Position numbers and translations under genes: made by a program. Positions 53,287 through 62,542 of a DNA stretch of 64,000 bases are shown in pieces. Below the pieces are notes generated by a model, which saw only the letters and a program-made list of their open reading frames with translations, did not search any database and was not told where the DNA came from. Source of the DNA: Pelagibacterium flavum (GTDB lineage Bacteria; Pseudomonadota; Alphaproteobacteria; Rhizobiales; Devosiaceae); contig NZ_CP107716.1 of the NCBI RefSeq assembly GCF_025854335.1, forward strand, positions 3,465,001-3,529,000, in the 5' to 3' direction. The first letter of the stretch is position 1. Each line of letters opens with the position of its first letter.

Positions 53287-53487
53287 TCGGGCTTTTCAAA
53301 ACCTCCTGTTCCGCACCAATACTCAACATGACTAGCAAATCGTTTCCATGGCCCGTAACATTCTAACTATTCTCGCTCCACCCTGTCTTTATATATATGG
53401 CCGTCGCATCGGACCTCCGTTTGCCAAATCGTAACCATTGACGTCCATGATCGGGTAACCATGTCAATCGGGGCGGGAATTGTAATC

Positions 53488-53952
53488 ATGCCGGGTCAGT
53501 TGCGCAGCACCTTGATTGCTGCAGTATTTCTCATGGGTGGATACGGCCTGGGTCCCGCCATCGCCCAGGACCAGGACGCCGTCACCGTCACTGTCAACAC
53601 CAATATGGCCCGGGTGCTTCGCATCAATGCCCCCGCAGCCACGGTGATTATCGGCAATCCGGCAATCGCCGATGTCACGATACAGGATCCCCAGACGTTG
53701 ATCCTGACCGGCAAGAGCTTTGGCCGCACCAACATGATCATCCTCGATTCCAATGGCGATCCCATAGCCGACACCATTGTGGAAGTGGCCCAACTCACCT
53801 CCGACACCGTTACGGTCTTCATGGGGGCCCAGCGAACCTCGATGGCCTGCGCACCCAACTGCCAGCCCGTCATCATGCTGGGAGACGACACCAGCTACAC
53901 CTCGGATGTCATCTCTTCGAGCAGCATTATCGACGGCGCGGCCAGCCGTTAA
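53488..53952 (+). CDS. Exported protein with secretin-type pilus N-terminal domain
   Basis: The 154-residue protein has a signal peptide (STLIAAVFLMGGYGLGPAIA, start of mature part about residue 27). It is followed by a T2SS/T3SS pilus-assembly N-terminal domain like that in CpaC (VNTNMARVLRINAPAATVIIGNPAIADVTIQD, in part; GKSFGRTNMIILDSNG). A stretch with two Cys (SMACAPNCQPVIML) ends it. It may help the secretin on the periplasmic side. I chose ATG 53488, with GGGGCGGG upstream; ATG 53461 is possible. Confidence 0.85.
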   Translation: MPGQLRSTLIAAVFLMGGYGLGPAIAQDQDAVTVTVNTNMARVLRINAPAATVIIGNPAIADVTIQDPQTLILTGKSFGRTNMIILDSNGDPIADTIVEVAQLTSDTVTVFMGAQRTSMACAPNCQPVIMLGDDTSYTSDVISSSSIIDGAASR

Positions 53953-54084
53953 AGCCAATTTATCCTCAGCTCTTAAGTCCCGGTTTACCTTGGCTGCAAA
54001 TGGCGGGTGGCTGTGACCAAACCCTAACTTTCGGTTAGTGAGCTTTTGCGTATTGTGCCCAGCGATTTCAGATGGAGCGCGGGC

Positions 54085-54645
54085 ATGGGGACCACCGCAA
54101 AGAAGGTATTGAGCGAGACGTGGCTTGTGCGCGGTCTTGCGCAACGCTTTGTGCGCTGCAACCGAGGTGTGACGGCTGTCGAGTTTGCCGTCGTCGGCCC
54201 TGTGTTTTTCGCCTTCATCGGGGCAACGCTGGAAACCGCACTCGCCTTTTTTGCCGGTTATGCCCTCGATACGGCAATTATCGATTCTTCACGGCTGATC
54301 CGCACCGGGCAGTCCGCCTACATTTCCTCGGAAGCCAATTATCGGGAAGCGGTCTGCTCCAGGCTTTACGGCTTGTTTGATTGCGATCAGATCCGGATGT
54401 CAGTGCGGGCAATCGATGATTTTGGCAGCTTTTCGATGACCGACCCCATAGACCCCGATAGCGGCGATTGGACGATGGAAGACTCATTTGCCAGCGCCGA
54501 ACCGCTTCAGACCATGATGGTCGAGGCCTATTACAAATGGCCGACATTTTTCAACATTCCGGGCCTCAATGCCGGCCAAACGGCCGACGGCAAGCGGCTC
54601 CTGGCGACCACTCACGTCATCCGAACGGAGCCCTTTACGCTATGA
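54085..54645 (+). CDS. tadE: TadE-like pseudopilin, first copy
   Basis: The 186-residue protein has an N-terminal pseudopilin segment (RCNRGVTAVEFAVVGPVFFAFIGATLE, in part), with G/V-T-A-V-E-F resembling a prepilin peptidase site and the E of TadE. The rest is a small periplasmic domain. It overlaps the next gene by four bases (ATGA) and so is co-translated. The start at 54085 (GAGCG upstream) is preferred over one at 54046. Confidence 0.85.
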   Translation: MGTTAKKVLSETWLVRGLAQRFVRCNRGVTAVEFAVVGPVFFAFIGATLETALAFFAGYALDTAIIDSSRLIRTGQSAYISSEANYREAVCSRLYGLFDCDQIRMSVRAIDDFGSFSMTDPIDPDSGDWTMEDSFASAEPLQTMMVEAYYKWPTFFNIPGLNAGQTADGKRLLATTHVIRTEPFTL

Positions 54646-55445
54646 GCAGGCTCGGCAAACATTTAATCGGCCCACTGAAGCAGATCGTGGGAGATCAGAA
54701 GGGCATCGCCGCTGTCGAATTCGCATTGATCGTTCCAGTGCTGATGTTGACCTATCTCGGAGCAACCGATGTGACTCAGGGGCTGGCCATCGATCGAAAG
54801 CTCGGCCAGGTCGCTTCCACAGTGTCCGATCTGGTGGCTCAGGAAGACGGGATCACCAGCGATCAGGTGCACGCATTCTTCGAATCCGGGATTGCGATCA
54901 TGCGTCCGTTCGACTTCGAACGGACAAAACTGCGCCTCACCATCATCGAGGTGGAGGGCGGTTCGACCACTGTAACGGGCGCAACTGCGCGGAATTGGGA
55001 GATCGAAGCCAGTAACGGAGAGACTTACGAGCTCCCTTCCAACATGGAGGCGCTGGCTGATGGACGTTATGTGGTCGTCGCTGAGGCAGGCTATGACTAT
55101 ACTCCCCTGTTCGGAACCGTCTTTGACAGCACGCTTTCCCTCCAGCAGCGCTCCCTGCATACCACACGCAAGGACGTGGTCGACTTTGGCTTTTCGCCAG
55201 ACGGTTCTCCCGTGAGCGGAGCCGAACCGCTCGAAGGCGAAGAGGAAGTTGTCGACGAGACCGAGACCGGTGAAACGGGAGACGATGGCTCGACAGGCGA
55301 AGACGAGGGTTCATCTGGTGACGACACCGGTTCTTCCGATAGCGGCGATTCCACGGACGATGACGATGATGATGACTCATCCGGCGGCTGGGGTGGTGGC
55401 TGGGGCGGCGGCTGGGGCGGCGGATGCTGGGGCTGGGGCTGTTAA
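54642..55445 (+). CDS. TadE-like pseudopilin with acidic and Trp/Gly/Cys-rich tail (TadF-like)
   Basis: The 267-residue protein repeats the TadE pattern (QKGIAAVEFALIVPVLMLTYLGA, cut) with the helix about 20-40 and a periplasmic domain to about 190. The tail is unusual: a Glu/Asp/Thr/Ser/Gly stretch of about 55 residues including a run of seven Asp, then W-G-G-G repeats and a final C-W-G-W-G-C. I do not recognise the tail. It starts by a four-base overlap with the first TadE-like gene, so the two work as a pair, probably as minor pilins (TadE/TadF). The stop is at 55443-55445. Confidence 0.82.
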   Translation: MSRLGKHLIGPLKQIVGDQKGIAAVEFALIVPVLMLTYLGATDVTQGLAIDRKLGQVASTVSDLVAQEDGITSDQVHAFFESGIAIMRPFDFERTKLRLTIIEVEGGSTTVTGATARNWEIEASNGETYELPSNMEALADGRYVVVAEAGYDYTPLFGTVFDSTLSLQQRSLHTTRKDVVDFGFSPDGSPVSGAEPLEGEEEVVDETETGETGDDGSTGEDEGSSGDDTGSSDSGDSTDDDDDDDSSGGWGGGWGGGWGGGCWGWGC

Positions 55446-55579
55446 TCGCTGTCACCTATCCGCCTTGCCGGAGTGTTCGTTCGAAGGGAGCCTAGCCCCA
55501 TAATCGCGACGAATAGTGCCGTTGCAAATCGCGCGCCGACCTGACATGAAATCAGCTCACCCCCGGTCGGAGCCACCCA

Positions 55580-56197
55580 ATGTCAGAGCCTCTCATTCCC
55601 GTGTTCGATCTTGGCGGCGTTTTTGTCGACTGGGACCCGATGCACCTGTTCCGTAAGCTGTTTGCGACCGAGCAAGAGGCTCGGTGGTTCGGGGAGTCCA
55701 TTTGCACCAAGGACTGGAACCTCGAATTTGACGCGGGCGATATCTATGCGGAGGGCGTGGCGCGGCTGATTACGCGGTTTCCGCGCTACTGGCGCGAAAT
55801 CCAAGCCTATGACACACGCTGGAAGGAGACCATCGGCGGTATCTTTCAAGGGACCGTTGATATCCACAACGAGTTGATCGAAGCGGAGATTCCGACTTTT
55901 GCGATCACCAATTTCTCCTGGGAGAAATGGGTCTCCGTGCTCGACGAGTGGAGCTTTCTCGAAAAATTCGACGGTGTTGTGGTCTCCGGACTTGAAAAAA
56001 TGGTCAAGCCCGATCCGCGCATCTTCCGGCTGTTCTGCGACCGCTACGGGCTCGCGCCGGAATCCTGTGTCTTTATCGACGATAATCAGGCCAACGTTGT
56101 ATCTGCCCGCGCGGTTGGCATGGAAGCCATCCACTTTTCATCGCCCGAAGCGCTGAGGGCCGAACTTATCAGCCTTGGATTGCCGCTCAAGAATTAG
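55580..56197 (+). CDS. HAD-family phosphatase (YihX-like)
   Basis: The 205-residue HAD-IA hydrolase has motif I VFDLGGVFVDWD (Asp nucleophile), motif II ITNFS, the Lys in KPDPRIF and the final acidic motif VFIDDNQANV. This resembles the glucose-1-phosphate phosphatase YihX. The stop TAG (56195-56197) lies exactly on the left edge of a palindromic element: its TA is the target and the G the first base of the element. The true target is unknown. Confidence 0.85.
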   Translation: MSEPLIPVFDLGGVFVDWDPMHLFRKLFATEQEARWFGESICTKDWNLEFDAGDIYAEGVARLITRFPRYWREIQAYDTRWKETIGGIFQGTVDIHNELIEAEIPTFAITNFSWEKWVSVLDEWSFLEKFDGVVVSGLEKMVKPDPRIFRLFCDRYGLAPESCVFIDDNQANVVSARAVGMEAIHFSSPEALRAELISLGLPLKN

Positions 56198-56300
56198 AGC
56201 ATTTCAGCGTTTCTACGAATCGCTTCAATTGCTCTAAGCCTTTGTTTTGTCGCGCTTCCGGACCGGATAAGTGGTGCCCACTTATCCTGGAAGCACTCTA
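56195..56300 (+). repeat. MITE-like palindromic element, copy D (complete)
   Basis: The 106-bp element begins and ends with TA. The left end is GAGCATTTCAGCG and the right end, on the other strand, is GAGTGCTTCCAGG. Internal inverted pairs include GCATTTCAGCG with CGCTTCAATTGC and a perfect 10-bp stem GGATAAGTGG-TGC-CCACTTATCC. It lies exactly between the stop codons of the HAD gene and upp. The end resembles the IS630 copy at 19292 (GAGCCTTTCAG). Confidence 0.75.
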
Positions 56301-56927
56301 GCGCGTGCCGTACATCCGGTCGCCGGCGTCGCCCAGGCCGGGTACAATGTAGCCGTGTTCATTGAGCCTTTCATCGAGGCTGGCCGTGAAGATCGGCACA
56401 TCGGGATGGGCCGTCGTAAAGCGATCAACGCCTTCAGGCGCGGCCAGAAGGCACAGGAACCGGATGTTGTTGGCGCCGCGATCCTTGAGTTTTTGAACTG
56501 CCGAAATAGCGGAATTTGCGGTTGCCAGCATGGGGTCGACTACGATCACCAGACGATCGGCGGCGTCGGATGGTGCCTTGAAATAGTACTCGACGGCCTC
56601 AAGTGTTTCGGGATCGCGATAGAGCCCGATATGGGCGACGCGGGCGGAAGGGACCAGATCCAGCATCCCGGTCAACAGCCCTTCGCCGGCCCGAAGGATT
56701 GAGGCGAATACCAGCTTCTTGCCCTTGAGCGTGGGCGCACGGGTCGGACCGACAGGGGTTTCGATATCGATATATTCGAGCTCAAGATCGCGGGTGACCT
56801 CGTAGCACAGAAGATGCGCGATCTCCCGCAGCAGCCGGCGGAAGCTGGCGGTCGAAGTGTCCTTGCAGCGCATGATGGTGAGCTTGTGCTGGACAAGGGG
56901 GTGATCGACGATGGTCACGTTCTGCAT
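56298..56927 (-). CDS. upp: Uracil phosphoribosyltransferase
   Basis: The 209-residue salvage enzyme makes UMP from uracil and PRPP. The PRPP-binding motif is [18 protein letters not shown], and [15 protein letters not shown], seen here as [14 protein letters not shown], and the C-terminal [15 protein letters not shown] are typical. The stop TAG (56300-56298) lies on the right edge of the palindromic element. It is the last gene of the leftward nucleoside operon. Confidence 0.96.
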   Translation of the reverse strand: MQNVTIVDHPLVQHKLTIMRCKDTSTASFRRLLREIAHLLCYEVTRDLELEYIDIETPVGPTRAPTLKGKKLVFASILRAGEGLLTGMLDLVPSARVAHIGLYRDPETLEAVEYYFKAPSDAADRLVIVVDPMLATANSAISAVQKLKDRGANNIRFLCLLAAPEGVDRFTTAHPDVPIFTASLDERLNEHGYIVPGLGDAGDRMYGTR

Positions 56928-56954
56928 GATGGGGCCGCTCTTTTTATTTTATCG

Positions 56955-58175
56955 TTACAGGGCGCTCGTGCCGTGCTTTCCCGGCGCGATGCCCAGCCAG
57001 TGGGCAATTGTTTCGCCAATATCGGACAGAACGGGGCGCAAGCCAATGCTCCCCTTGTCCAAAGAGCGGCTAAATAACAGGATTGGCACCTGCTCGCGGG
57101 TGTGATCGGTGCCGGGCCATGTGGGGTCGTTGCCGTGATCGGCGGTGATGACCAGAAGATCGTCGTCGCGGAGCCTGGCGATGAGTTCGGGGAGGCGGCG
57201 ATCGAACTGTTCGAGGGCGTCCGCATATCCGCCGGGATCGCGCCGGTGACCGAATTCTGTATCAAAATCAACGAAGTTCGTGAAAATCAGAGCGCCATCG
57301 GTTGCCATGTCCATGGCTTCGAGCGTGCGATCGAACAGCACCATATTACCCGATGCCTTGATCTTGTGGGTGATGCCGCGCGCTGCGTAGATGTCGGAGA
57401 CCTTGCCGATGGCATAGACCTGCCGGTCTGCCGATTTGAGGCGATCGAGCACTGTGTCTTCGGGGGGATCGATGGCGAAATCGCGCCGGTTTCCGGTGCG
57501 TTTGAAGCTCTTGGCATCTTCGCCGAGGAAGGGTCTGGCGATGACGCGACCGACCTTTAGGGGGGCTGTGAACTTGAAGACCGTCTCGCAGAGCGCGTAG
57601 AGGTTTTCGAGACCGAAATGCTCCTCGTGGGCGGCGATCTGGAAGACTGAGTCCACCGAGGTATAAAAGATGGGCTTTCCGGTGCGGATCGACTCTTCAC
57701 CGAAGTCCTCGATGACCTTTGTGCCCGAGGCGTGGGTGTTGGCGAGGGAGCCTTCAAGACCTGCGGCCGCGTAAATTTTCTCCAGCAATTCCAATGGGAA
57801 AGCGGGGTTTTCGTTGGGGAAGTAGCCCCAGGCGAAGGGGACCGGGACGCCGGCGATTTCCCAATGGCCCGAGGGAGTGTCCTTGCCGATGGAGACTTCG
57901 CGCCCGACGCCCCAACGCCCGCCGAGGGGGGTGTTGCTCAGGCCGGGCGGGACCGTGCCGGTGGAGAGCTCGGCTGCGGCGCCGAGGCCAAGACCGTCGA
58001 GATTTGGCAGATATAACATACCCTTACGGGTGCCTTCGATATCGCCACGGCCATCGGCGCAGGCCTGGGCGATGTGGCCGAGGGTGTCGGCGCCCGCATC
58101 GCCGAAATCGGCGGCGTCGGGGGCACCGCCGATGCCGAAACTATCGAGCAGACATAAGATCGCGCGGGGCATCAC
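56955..58175 (-). CDS. deoB: Phosphopentomutase
   Basis: The 406-residue enzyme interconverts (deoxy)ribose-1- and -5-phosphate. It has the alkaline-phosphatase-superfamily metal sites: [17 protein letters not shown] at the start, [11 protein letters not shown] (phospho-Thr region) and [19 protein letters not shown] near the end. It overlaps deoA by four bases and is followed, after 27 bases, by upp. Confidence 0.97.
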   Translation of the reverse strand: MMPRAILCLLDSFGIGGAPDAADFGDAGADTLGHIAQACADGRGDIEGTRKGMLYLPNLDGLGLGAAAELSTGTVPPGLSNTPLGGRWGVGREVSIGKDTPSGHWEIAGVPVPFAWGYFPNENPAFPLELLEKIYAAAGLEGSLANTHASGTKVIEDFGEESIRTGKPIFYTSVDSVFQIAAHEEHFGLENLYALCETVFKFTAPLKVGRVIARPFLGEDAKSFKRTGNRRDFAIDPPEDTVLDRLKSADRQVYAIGKVSDIYAARGITHKIKASGNMVLFDRTLEAMDMATDGALIFTNFVDFDTEFGHRRDPGGYADALEQFDRRLPELIARLRDDDLLVITADHGNDPTWPGTDHTREQVPILLFSRSLDKGSIGLRPVLSDIGETIAHWLGIAPGKHGTSAL

Positions 58176-59491
58176 TGGCCTCCCTTGGGCGGAATTTCAC
58201 TATAGATAACAGGATGTTCAGGCGCATCCTCATCGATCACGTAAGCCGCGAGAAGGCGCCTTTCGGCCTCTGCGGCAGTGGCCTCGTCGCGAGCATGGAT
58301 GCGGGCGATGGGGGTTTGCGGGTCGACTTTCGTGCCGATGCCGGCGAGGCGATCAAAGCCCACATGGTAGTCGAGCTTCTGATTTGGGTCGGTGCGTCCT
58401 CCCCCCAGAACGACCACCGCCATGCCCACTCCACGTACATCGATTTGGGCTACACGCCCAATGGACACTGGGTGCACTTCCCTTACCACGCCCACTGGAC
58501 CGGGCACATATTTTTCCAAATCGTGCCAGGACCCTAGCGCATTTGCCATGGCAAAAAACTTCTCGGCGGCGGCCCCGCTGTCGAGCGCAACCCTGGCGCG
58601 GATAAACCCGTCATCATAATCGAGAGCCATGCCACCGAGGACAAGTCCGTGGGCGCAAAGAGCCAGCGTTACCTCTTCGAGGCGCGGGTCGCGATGGGCA
58701 CCGGTGAGGAAATCGATGGCGTTCTTCACCTCAAGCCAATTGCCCGCCGCAGAGGCGAGCGGCTGGTTCATGTCGGTTATGAGCGCACCGGTTTTCAGCC
58801 CCGCTCCATTGGCGACCGATACCAGGCTTTCGGCCAACCCGACTGAATCCTCGAGCGTCTTCATGAAGGCACCCGAGCCGGTCTTGACGTCGAGGATGAG
58901 GGCATCGAGCCCGGCGGCGAGTTTTTTGGACAGGATGGAGGCTGTAATGAGCGAGATGTTTTCGACAGTCGCTGTGACGTCACGGATGGAATAGAGCCGC
59001 CGGTCGGCGGGGGCGAGATCATCGGTCTGGCCGATAATGGCGCACCCTACGTCCTTGACCACCCGGCGCAGGGTGTCGATGTCGGGATTGGTCATATAGC
59101 CGGGTATGGAATCGAACTTGTCGAGCGTGCCGCCGGTGTGCCCGAGACCGCGGCCGGAAATCATCGGAACGTAAGCGCCGCAGGCGGCCAGGATCGGCGC
59201 GAGCATCAGTGAAACATTATCGCCCACTCCGCCGGTCGAGTGCTTGTCGATCGTGGGGCCATCGAGATCGGACCAATCGAGCACGCGGCCTGAATCGCGC
59301 ATGGCGAGGGTCAGCGCCACCCGCTCATTACGCGTCATGTTCTGGAAATAGACGGCCATGGCAAAGGCGGCGGCCTGCGCGTCGTTGACAGCGCCCGAGG
59401 TGAGTCCGGCGACGAAACCGGCGATATCGGCTGTATCGAGTTCAAGACCGTCGCGTTTTCTCGCGATCACTTCCTGGGGGAGAAGGGTCAC
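58172..59491 (-). CDS. deoA: Thymidine phosphorylase
   Basis: The 439-residue enzyme splits thymidine with phosphate. [23 protein letters not shown], quoted in part, is the phosphate-binding stretch; the signature [20 protein letters not shown], and [14 protein letters not shown] are intact. Overlap of four bases with deoB shows co-translation. It provides deoxyribose-1-phosphate to deoB and deoC. Confidence 0.97.
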   Translation of the reverse strand: MTLLPQEVIARKRDGLELDTADIAGFVAGLTSGAVNDAQAAAFAMAVYFQNMTRNERVALTLAMRDSGRVLDWSDLDGPTIDKHSTGGVGDNVSLMLAPILAACGAYVPMISGRGLGHTGGTLDKFDSIPGYMTNPDIDTLRRVVKDVGCAIIGQTDDLAPADRRLYSIRDVTATVENISLITASILSKKLAAGLDALILDVKTGSGAFMKTLEDSVGLAESLVSVANGAGLKTGALITDMNQPLASAAGNWLEVKNAIDFLTGAHRDPRLEEVTLALCAHGLVLGGMALDYDDGFIRARVALDSGAAAEKFFAMANALGSWHDLEKYVPGPVGVVREVHPVSIGRVAQIDVRGVGMAVVVLGGGRTDPNQKLDYHVGFDRLAGIGTKVDPQTPIARIHARDEATAAEAERRLLAAYVIDEDAPEHPVIYSEIPPKGGQ

Positions 59492-59493
59492 AG

Positions 59494-59550
59494 AGAAGCC
59501 CCCCTCATCCGTCGCTTCGCGCCACCTTCTCCCCCGAGGGGAGAAGGAAG
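59494..59550. repeat. Extragenic palindrome with CCTTCTCCCC/GGGGAGAAGG stem
   Basis: CCTTCTCCCC (59525-59534) pairs with GGGGAGAAGG (59538-59547) around CGA, preceded by CCCCCTCATCCGTCGC. This is a common dispersed repeat in alphaproteobacteria. It lies between deoA and the small conserved gene, within the operon. Confidence 0.7.
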
Positions 59551-59608
59551 AAACAGCGAGTGCTTGTCCATAATGCCAAACTGTGTACCTGAGACGCGCA
59601 AACCGAGA

Positions 59609-59899
59609 TCAAACCTTGTGGAGCCGGACAGGAGATTTGGGCGCGCGCTTCAATATGCCCTTGGCCTCAAGATCGAGCTGGACGCATTTGAACCACCAGC
59701 CGGCTTTTTCGCCGCCGGGAAACAGGTCCTGGGGCAGGTCGGGCTTGATGGCGGCGATCAGATCGGCCGGGGTGGCGCCCGGTTCGGTTGTGGGAATGTG
59801 TTTCATCACCGCTTCGCGGACCGCCATGTATTTGGCCTTATCGACCCGCGTCTTGTGGTTGGGGGAGGTGAAGTTTTCGACTTCGATCTTCTCGTTCAT
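59609..59899 (-). CDS. Small conserved hypothetical protein (DUF6958-like)
   Basis: The 96-residue soluble protein begins MNEKIEVENFTSPNHKTRVD and has YMAVREAVMKHIP, then GGEKAGWWFKCVQLDLEAKG and ILKRAPKSPVRLHKV. The second half resembles a small winged-helix-like segment (the DUF6958 type, from memory). It lies between deoA and the aldehyde dehydrogenase gene, with repeats on each side. Function is unknown. Confidence 0.75.
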   Translation of the reverse strand: MNEKIEVENFTSPNHKTRVDKAKYMAVREAVMKHIPTTEPGATPADLIAAIKPDLPQDLFPGGEKAGWWFKCVQLDLEAKGILKRAPKSPVRLHKV

Positions 59900-59944
59900 G
59901 GTTCAGGCTCCGATCTTAACCGCCCAGGTTTGCGTGTGTCGCGG

Positions 59945-59988
59945 CCCCTGCCCTGGATTCCGGGAATAAACCCCGGAATGACAGTTGG
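59945..59988. repeat. Palindromic repeat related to 28013-28050
   Basis: ATTCCGGG (59957-59964) pairs with CCCGGAAT (59972-59979). With flanks (CCCTGG, GACAGTTGGGG) it matches the repeat at 28013-28050 in inverse orientation. It lies between the small gene and the aldehyde dehydrogenase gene. Confidence 0.7.
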
Positions 59989-60026
59989 GGATGTGGAGAG
60001 GGCGTCGTCAAATTGCCCTTTTGGTA

Positions 60027-62396
60027 TCAGGCTCCGTACGGCACCCAGACATTTTTGATCTGGGTGGCTTTGCCTAGGAGGTAATCGCCCTCCAATGCCG
60101 GGTCGGCCCAATCGAAGGCAAGTCCGCGGGTGGTCCAGCTTTGCTTGACGTTGCCTGCCGAGAGCTTTTCGATTTCGGTGGAGTCTGCCAGAGAACCGGC
60201 GAACCAGATGCCGTCCACGCCATCGTGTTCGGCCAGGGTTGTGGCCAGTGATTTCGCATCGCCGGTGACGATGTTGACGACACCGGAGGGGACATCGGAG
60301 GTTTCGAGCACCTGATAGAAATCGGTGACGGCCAACGGATAGGCCGATGAGGGGATCAGGACCGTGGTGTTGCCCATGGCAATGGCCGGGGCGAGCAGGG
60401 AAACGGCACCGAGCAGCGCGCTTTCGAGCGGGGCGGCGATGCCGATAACGCCAACCGGTTCGACCATGGCCACCGCCATCATGCGGGCGGGCGGATTGTG
60501 AACGGCACCATCGAACTTGTCGGCCCAGCCGGCAAAGGCAAACAGCCGCTCGACCGAAAGATCGACCTCGCGTCGCGCCGCATTGGCCGACGCCCCGGTC
60601 ATCGACCGGATGCGATCGGCAAATTCGGTTTTGCGATAGTCGAGATTTTCCCCGAGATAATAGAGCACCTGGGCGCGGTTATGGGCCGTGGCATTGCTCC
60701 AGCCCAAGGCGGCGCGGGCCGCTTCGACAGCGTTGCGGATGTCCTTGCGGTTACCCTCTCCCACTTCGCCCAGATGCTTGCCGCCGGACGACAGGACGGA
60801 CCTTGCATAGCCTGAATCGGGGCGGGCCTGCTTGCCGCCGATATAGAGCTTTGCCGTGCGGTCGATGCCGGTTGTTTCGCTTGTGTCGGCCGGGGTGGGC
60901 CGTTTCACGTCCGGGGCGGCTTTGAGTTTTTTCTCCCAGGCGGGCTTGAGGTAGGCGGCCATGCCTTCCCTTCCCCCTTCGCGACCGAAGCCGGATTCGC
61001 GATAACCGCCAAAACCCACCGCCGCATCGAACTGGTTGGTGGAATTGATCCACACGACGCCGGCCTTGATCTGAGGGGCGATATCGAGGGCGAGATTGAC
61101 GTTTTCGGTCCAGACCGATGCTGCGAGACCGTATTTGGTGTTGTTGGCCAGCTCTACCGCCTCTTGGGGTGTGCGGAAGCTCATGGCGACGAGCACGGGG
61201 CCGAAGATTTCTTCGGACGCCAGCGTGTGGGCCGGAGAAATTCCGGTGACCAGCGTGGGGCGGACATAGCACCCCTTTTGCGGCATATCGCCATCGGGCG
61301 AATAGAACTCGCCACCCTCGGCCTTGCCGGCCTTCAAAAGATCGAGAACCCGTTCGACCTGAACGGGGGCAACGAGCGCGCCGATATCGATGGATTTATC
61401 CAGCGGATCGCCGACGCGCAGGGTTTTCATGCGCTGCTTGATCTTGGCGATGAAGGCGGTTTCGATCGATTCCTGGACAAGAAGGCGCGAGCCCGCGCAG
61501 CACACCTGCCCCTGATTGAACCAGATGGCATCGACCAGCCCTTCGACGGCGCTGTCGAGATCGGCATCCTCGAACACGACGAATGGCGATTTGCCGCCCA
61601 GCTCGAGCGAAAGACCCTTGCCCGAACCGGCAGTGGCGCGGCGGATGATCTTGCCCACCTCGGTGGAGCCGGTAAAGGCGATCTTGTCGATATCGGGGTG
61701 GGTGACAATGGCCTCGCCGGTATCTCCGGCCCCGGTGACGATATTGACGACGCCCTTGGGCAGGCCGATGCGAGCGCAGATTTCGGAGAACAGCAATGCG
61801 GTCAGCGATGTGAATTCGGCGGGCTTGAGGACAATTGTGTTGCCCGCCGCGAGGGCCGGAGCGATCTTCCAGGCCAGCATCAGCAGCGGGAAATTCCACG
61901 GGATGATCTGACCGCAAACGCCATAGGGCACATGGTCGGGGAAGGATTTCCCCAGATGCTGGGCCCAGCCGGCATGATGATAGAAATGGCGGGCGACGAG
62001 GGGGATATCGATGTCGCGGGTTTCGCGGATCGGCTTGCCATTGTCGAGGGTTTCAAGAACCGCAAACAGCCGGCTTTCCTTCTGAATCTGGCGCGCGATG
62101 GCATAGAGATATTTGGCGCGCTCAAAGCCGCTCAGTTGCGACCAGCCGGGGAACGCGGCGCGGGCCGCCTTGACGGCCTTGTCCACATCGGCTTTGCCGG
62201 CTTCGGAAATGTCGGCCAGCTTTTCGCCATTGGCCGGATTGGTCGAGGCGAAGGTTTTGCCTGGCCTCGTGAAATCACCATCGATGAAATGGCCGAATTT
62301 CCTGCCATGGGCCGCCAGCCAATCGAGGGCCGGGCCGGGCGCTTCGGGGGCCGGGCCGTATTCGAGGGTTTCAAAGATTTCCGCCACTTTGGTCAT
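60027..62396 (-). CDS. Two-domain aldehyde dehydrogenase (ALDH16-like)
   Basis: The 789-residue protein holds two ALDH domains in tandem. The first (about 25-490) is complete with FTGSTEVGKIIRRA, LELGGKSPFVVFEDADLD (Glu), and GQVCCAGSRLLVQ (catalytic Cys). The second (about 520-780) keeps the NAD-binding shape (APAIAMGNTTVLIPSSAYPLAVTD, in part) but has no catalytic Cys. Such paired proteins are the ALDH16 type. Its position between deoC and deoA suggests it oxidises acetaldehyde made by DeoC to acetate, but this is inferred from context. Confidence 0.9.
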   Translation of the reverse strand: MTKVAEIFETLEYGPAPEAPGPALDWLAAHGRKFGHFIDGDFTRPGKTFASTNPANGEKLADISEAGKADVDKAVKAARAAFPGWSQLSGFERAKYLYAIARQIQKESRLFAVLETLDNGKPIRETRDIDIPLVARHFYHHAGWAQHLGKSFPDHVPYGVCGQIIPWNFPLLMLAWKIAPALAAGNTIVLKPAEFTSLTALLFSEICARIGLPKGVVNIVTGAGDTGEAIVTHPDIDKIAFTGSTEVGKIIRRATAGSGKGLSLELGGKSPFVVFEDADLDSAVEGLVDAIWFNQGQVCCAGSRLLVQESIETAFIAKIKQRMKTLRVGDPLDKSIDIGALVAPVQVERVLDLLKAGKAEGGEFYSPDGDMPQKGCYVRPTLVTGISPAHTLASEEIFGPVLVAMSFRTPQEAVELANNTKYGLAASVWTENVNLALDIAPQIKAGVVWINSTNQFDAAVGFGGYRESGFGREGGREGMAAYLKPAWEKKLKAAPDVKRPTPADTSETTGIDRTAKLYIGGKQARPDSGYARSVLSSGGKHLGEVGEGNRKDIRNAVEAARAALGWSNATAHNRAQVLYYLGENLDYRKTEFADRIRSMTGASANAARREVDLSVERLFAFAGWADKFDGAVHNPPARMMAVAMVEPVGVIGIAAPLESALLGAVSLLAPAIAMGNTTVLIPSSAYPLAVTDFYQVLETSDVPSGVVNIVTGDAKSLATTLAEHDGVDGIWFAGSLADSTEIEKLSAGNVKQSWTTRGLAFDWADPALEGDYLLGKATQIKNVWVPYGA

Positions 62397-62426
62397 TGTA
62401 GTCTCCTTTGCCTCACGCGCCGTATC

Positions 62427-62461
62427 GCAATTGGCATGACGCTATTCGCTATGCCAATTGC
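62427..62461. repeat. Perfect inverted repeat between deoC and the aldehyde dehydrogenase gene
   Basis: GCAATTGGCAT (62427-62437) and ATGCCAATTGC (62451-62461) are exact inverse copies with a 13-base loop. A second small palindrome GGCCAAAAAGTTGGCC follows at about 62480. It may be a processing site, an operator or an extragenic palindrome. Confidence 0.6.
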
Positions 62462-62542
62462 TGGCGCTCCGGCGGGGCGGCCAAAAAGTTGGCCGGGGTC
62501 CTCGCTGCGCTCGTCCGGCCCCTGCCAAACAAGCTCATTGTT

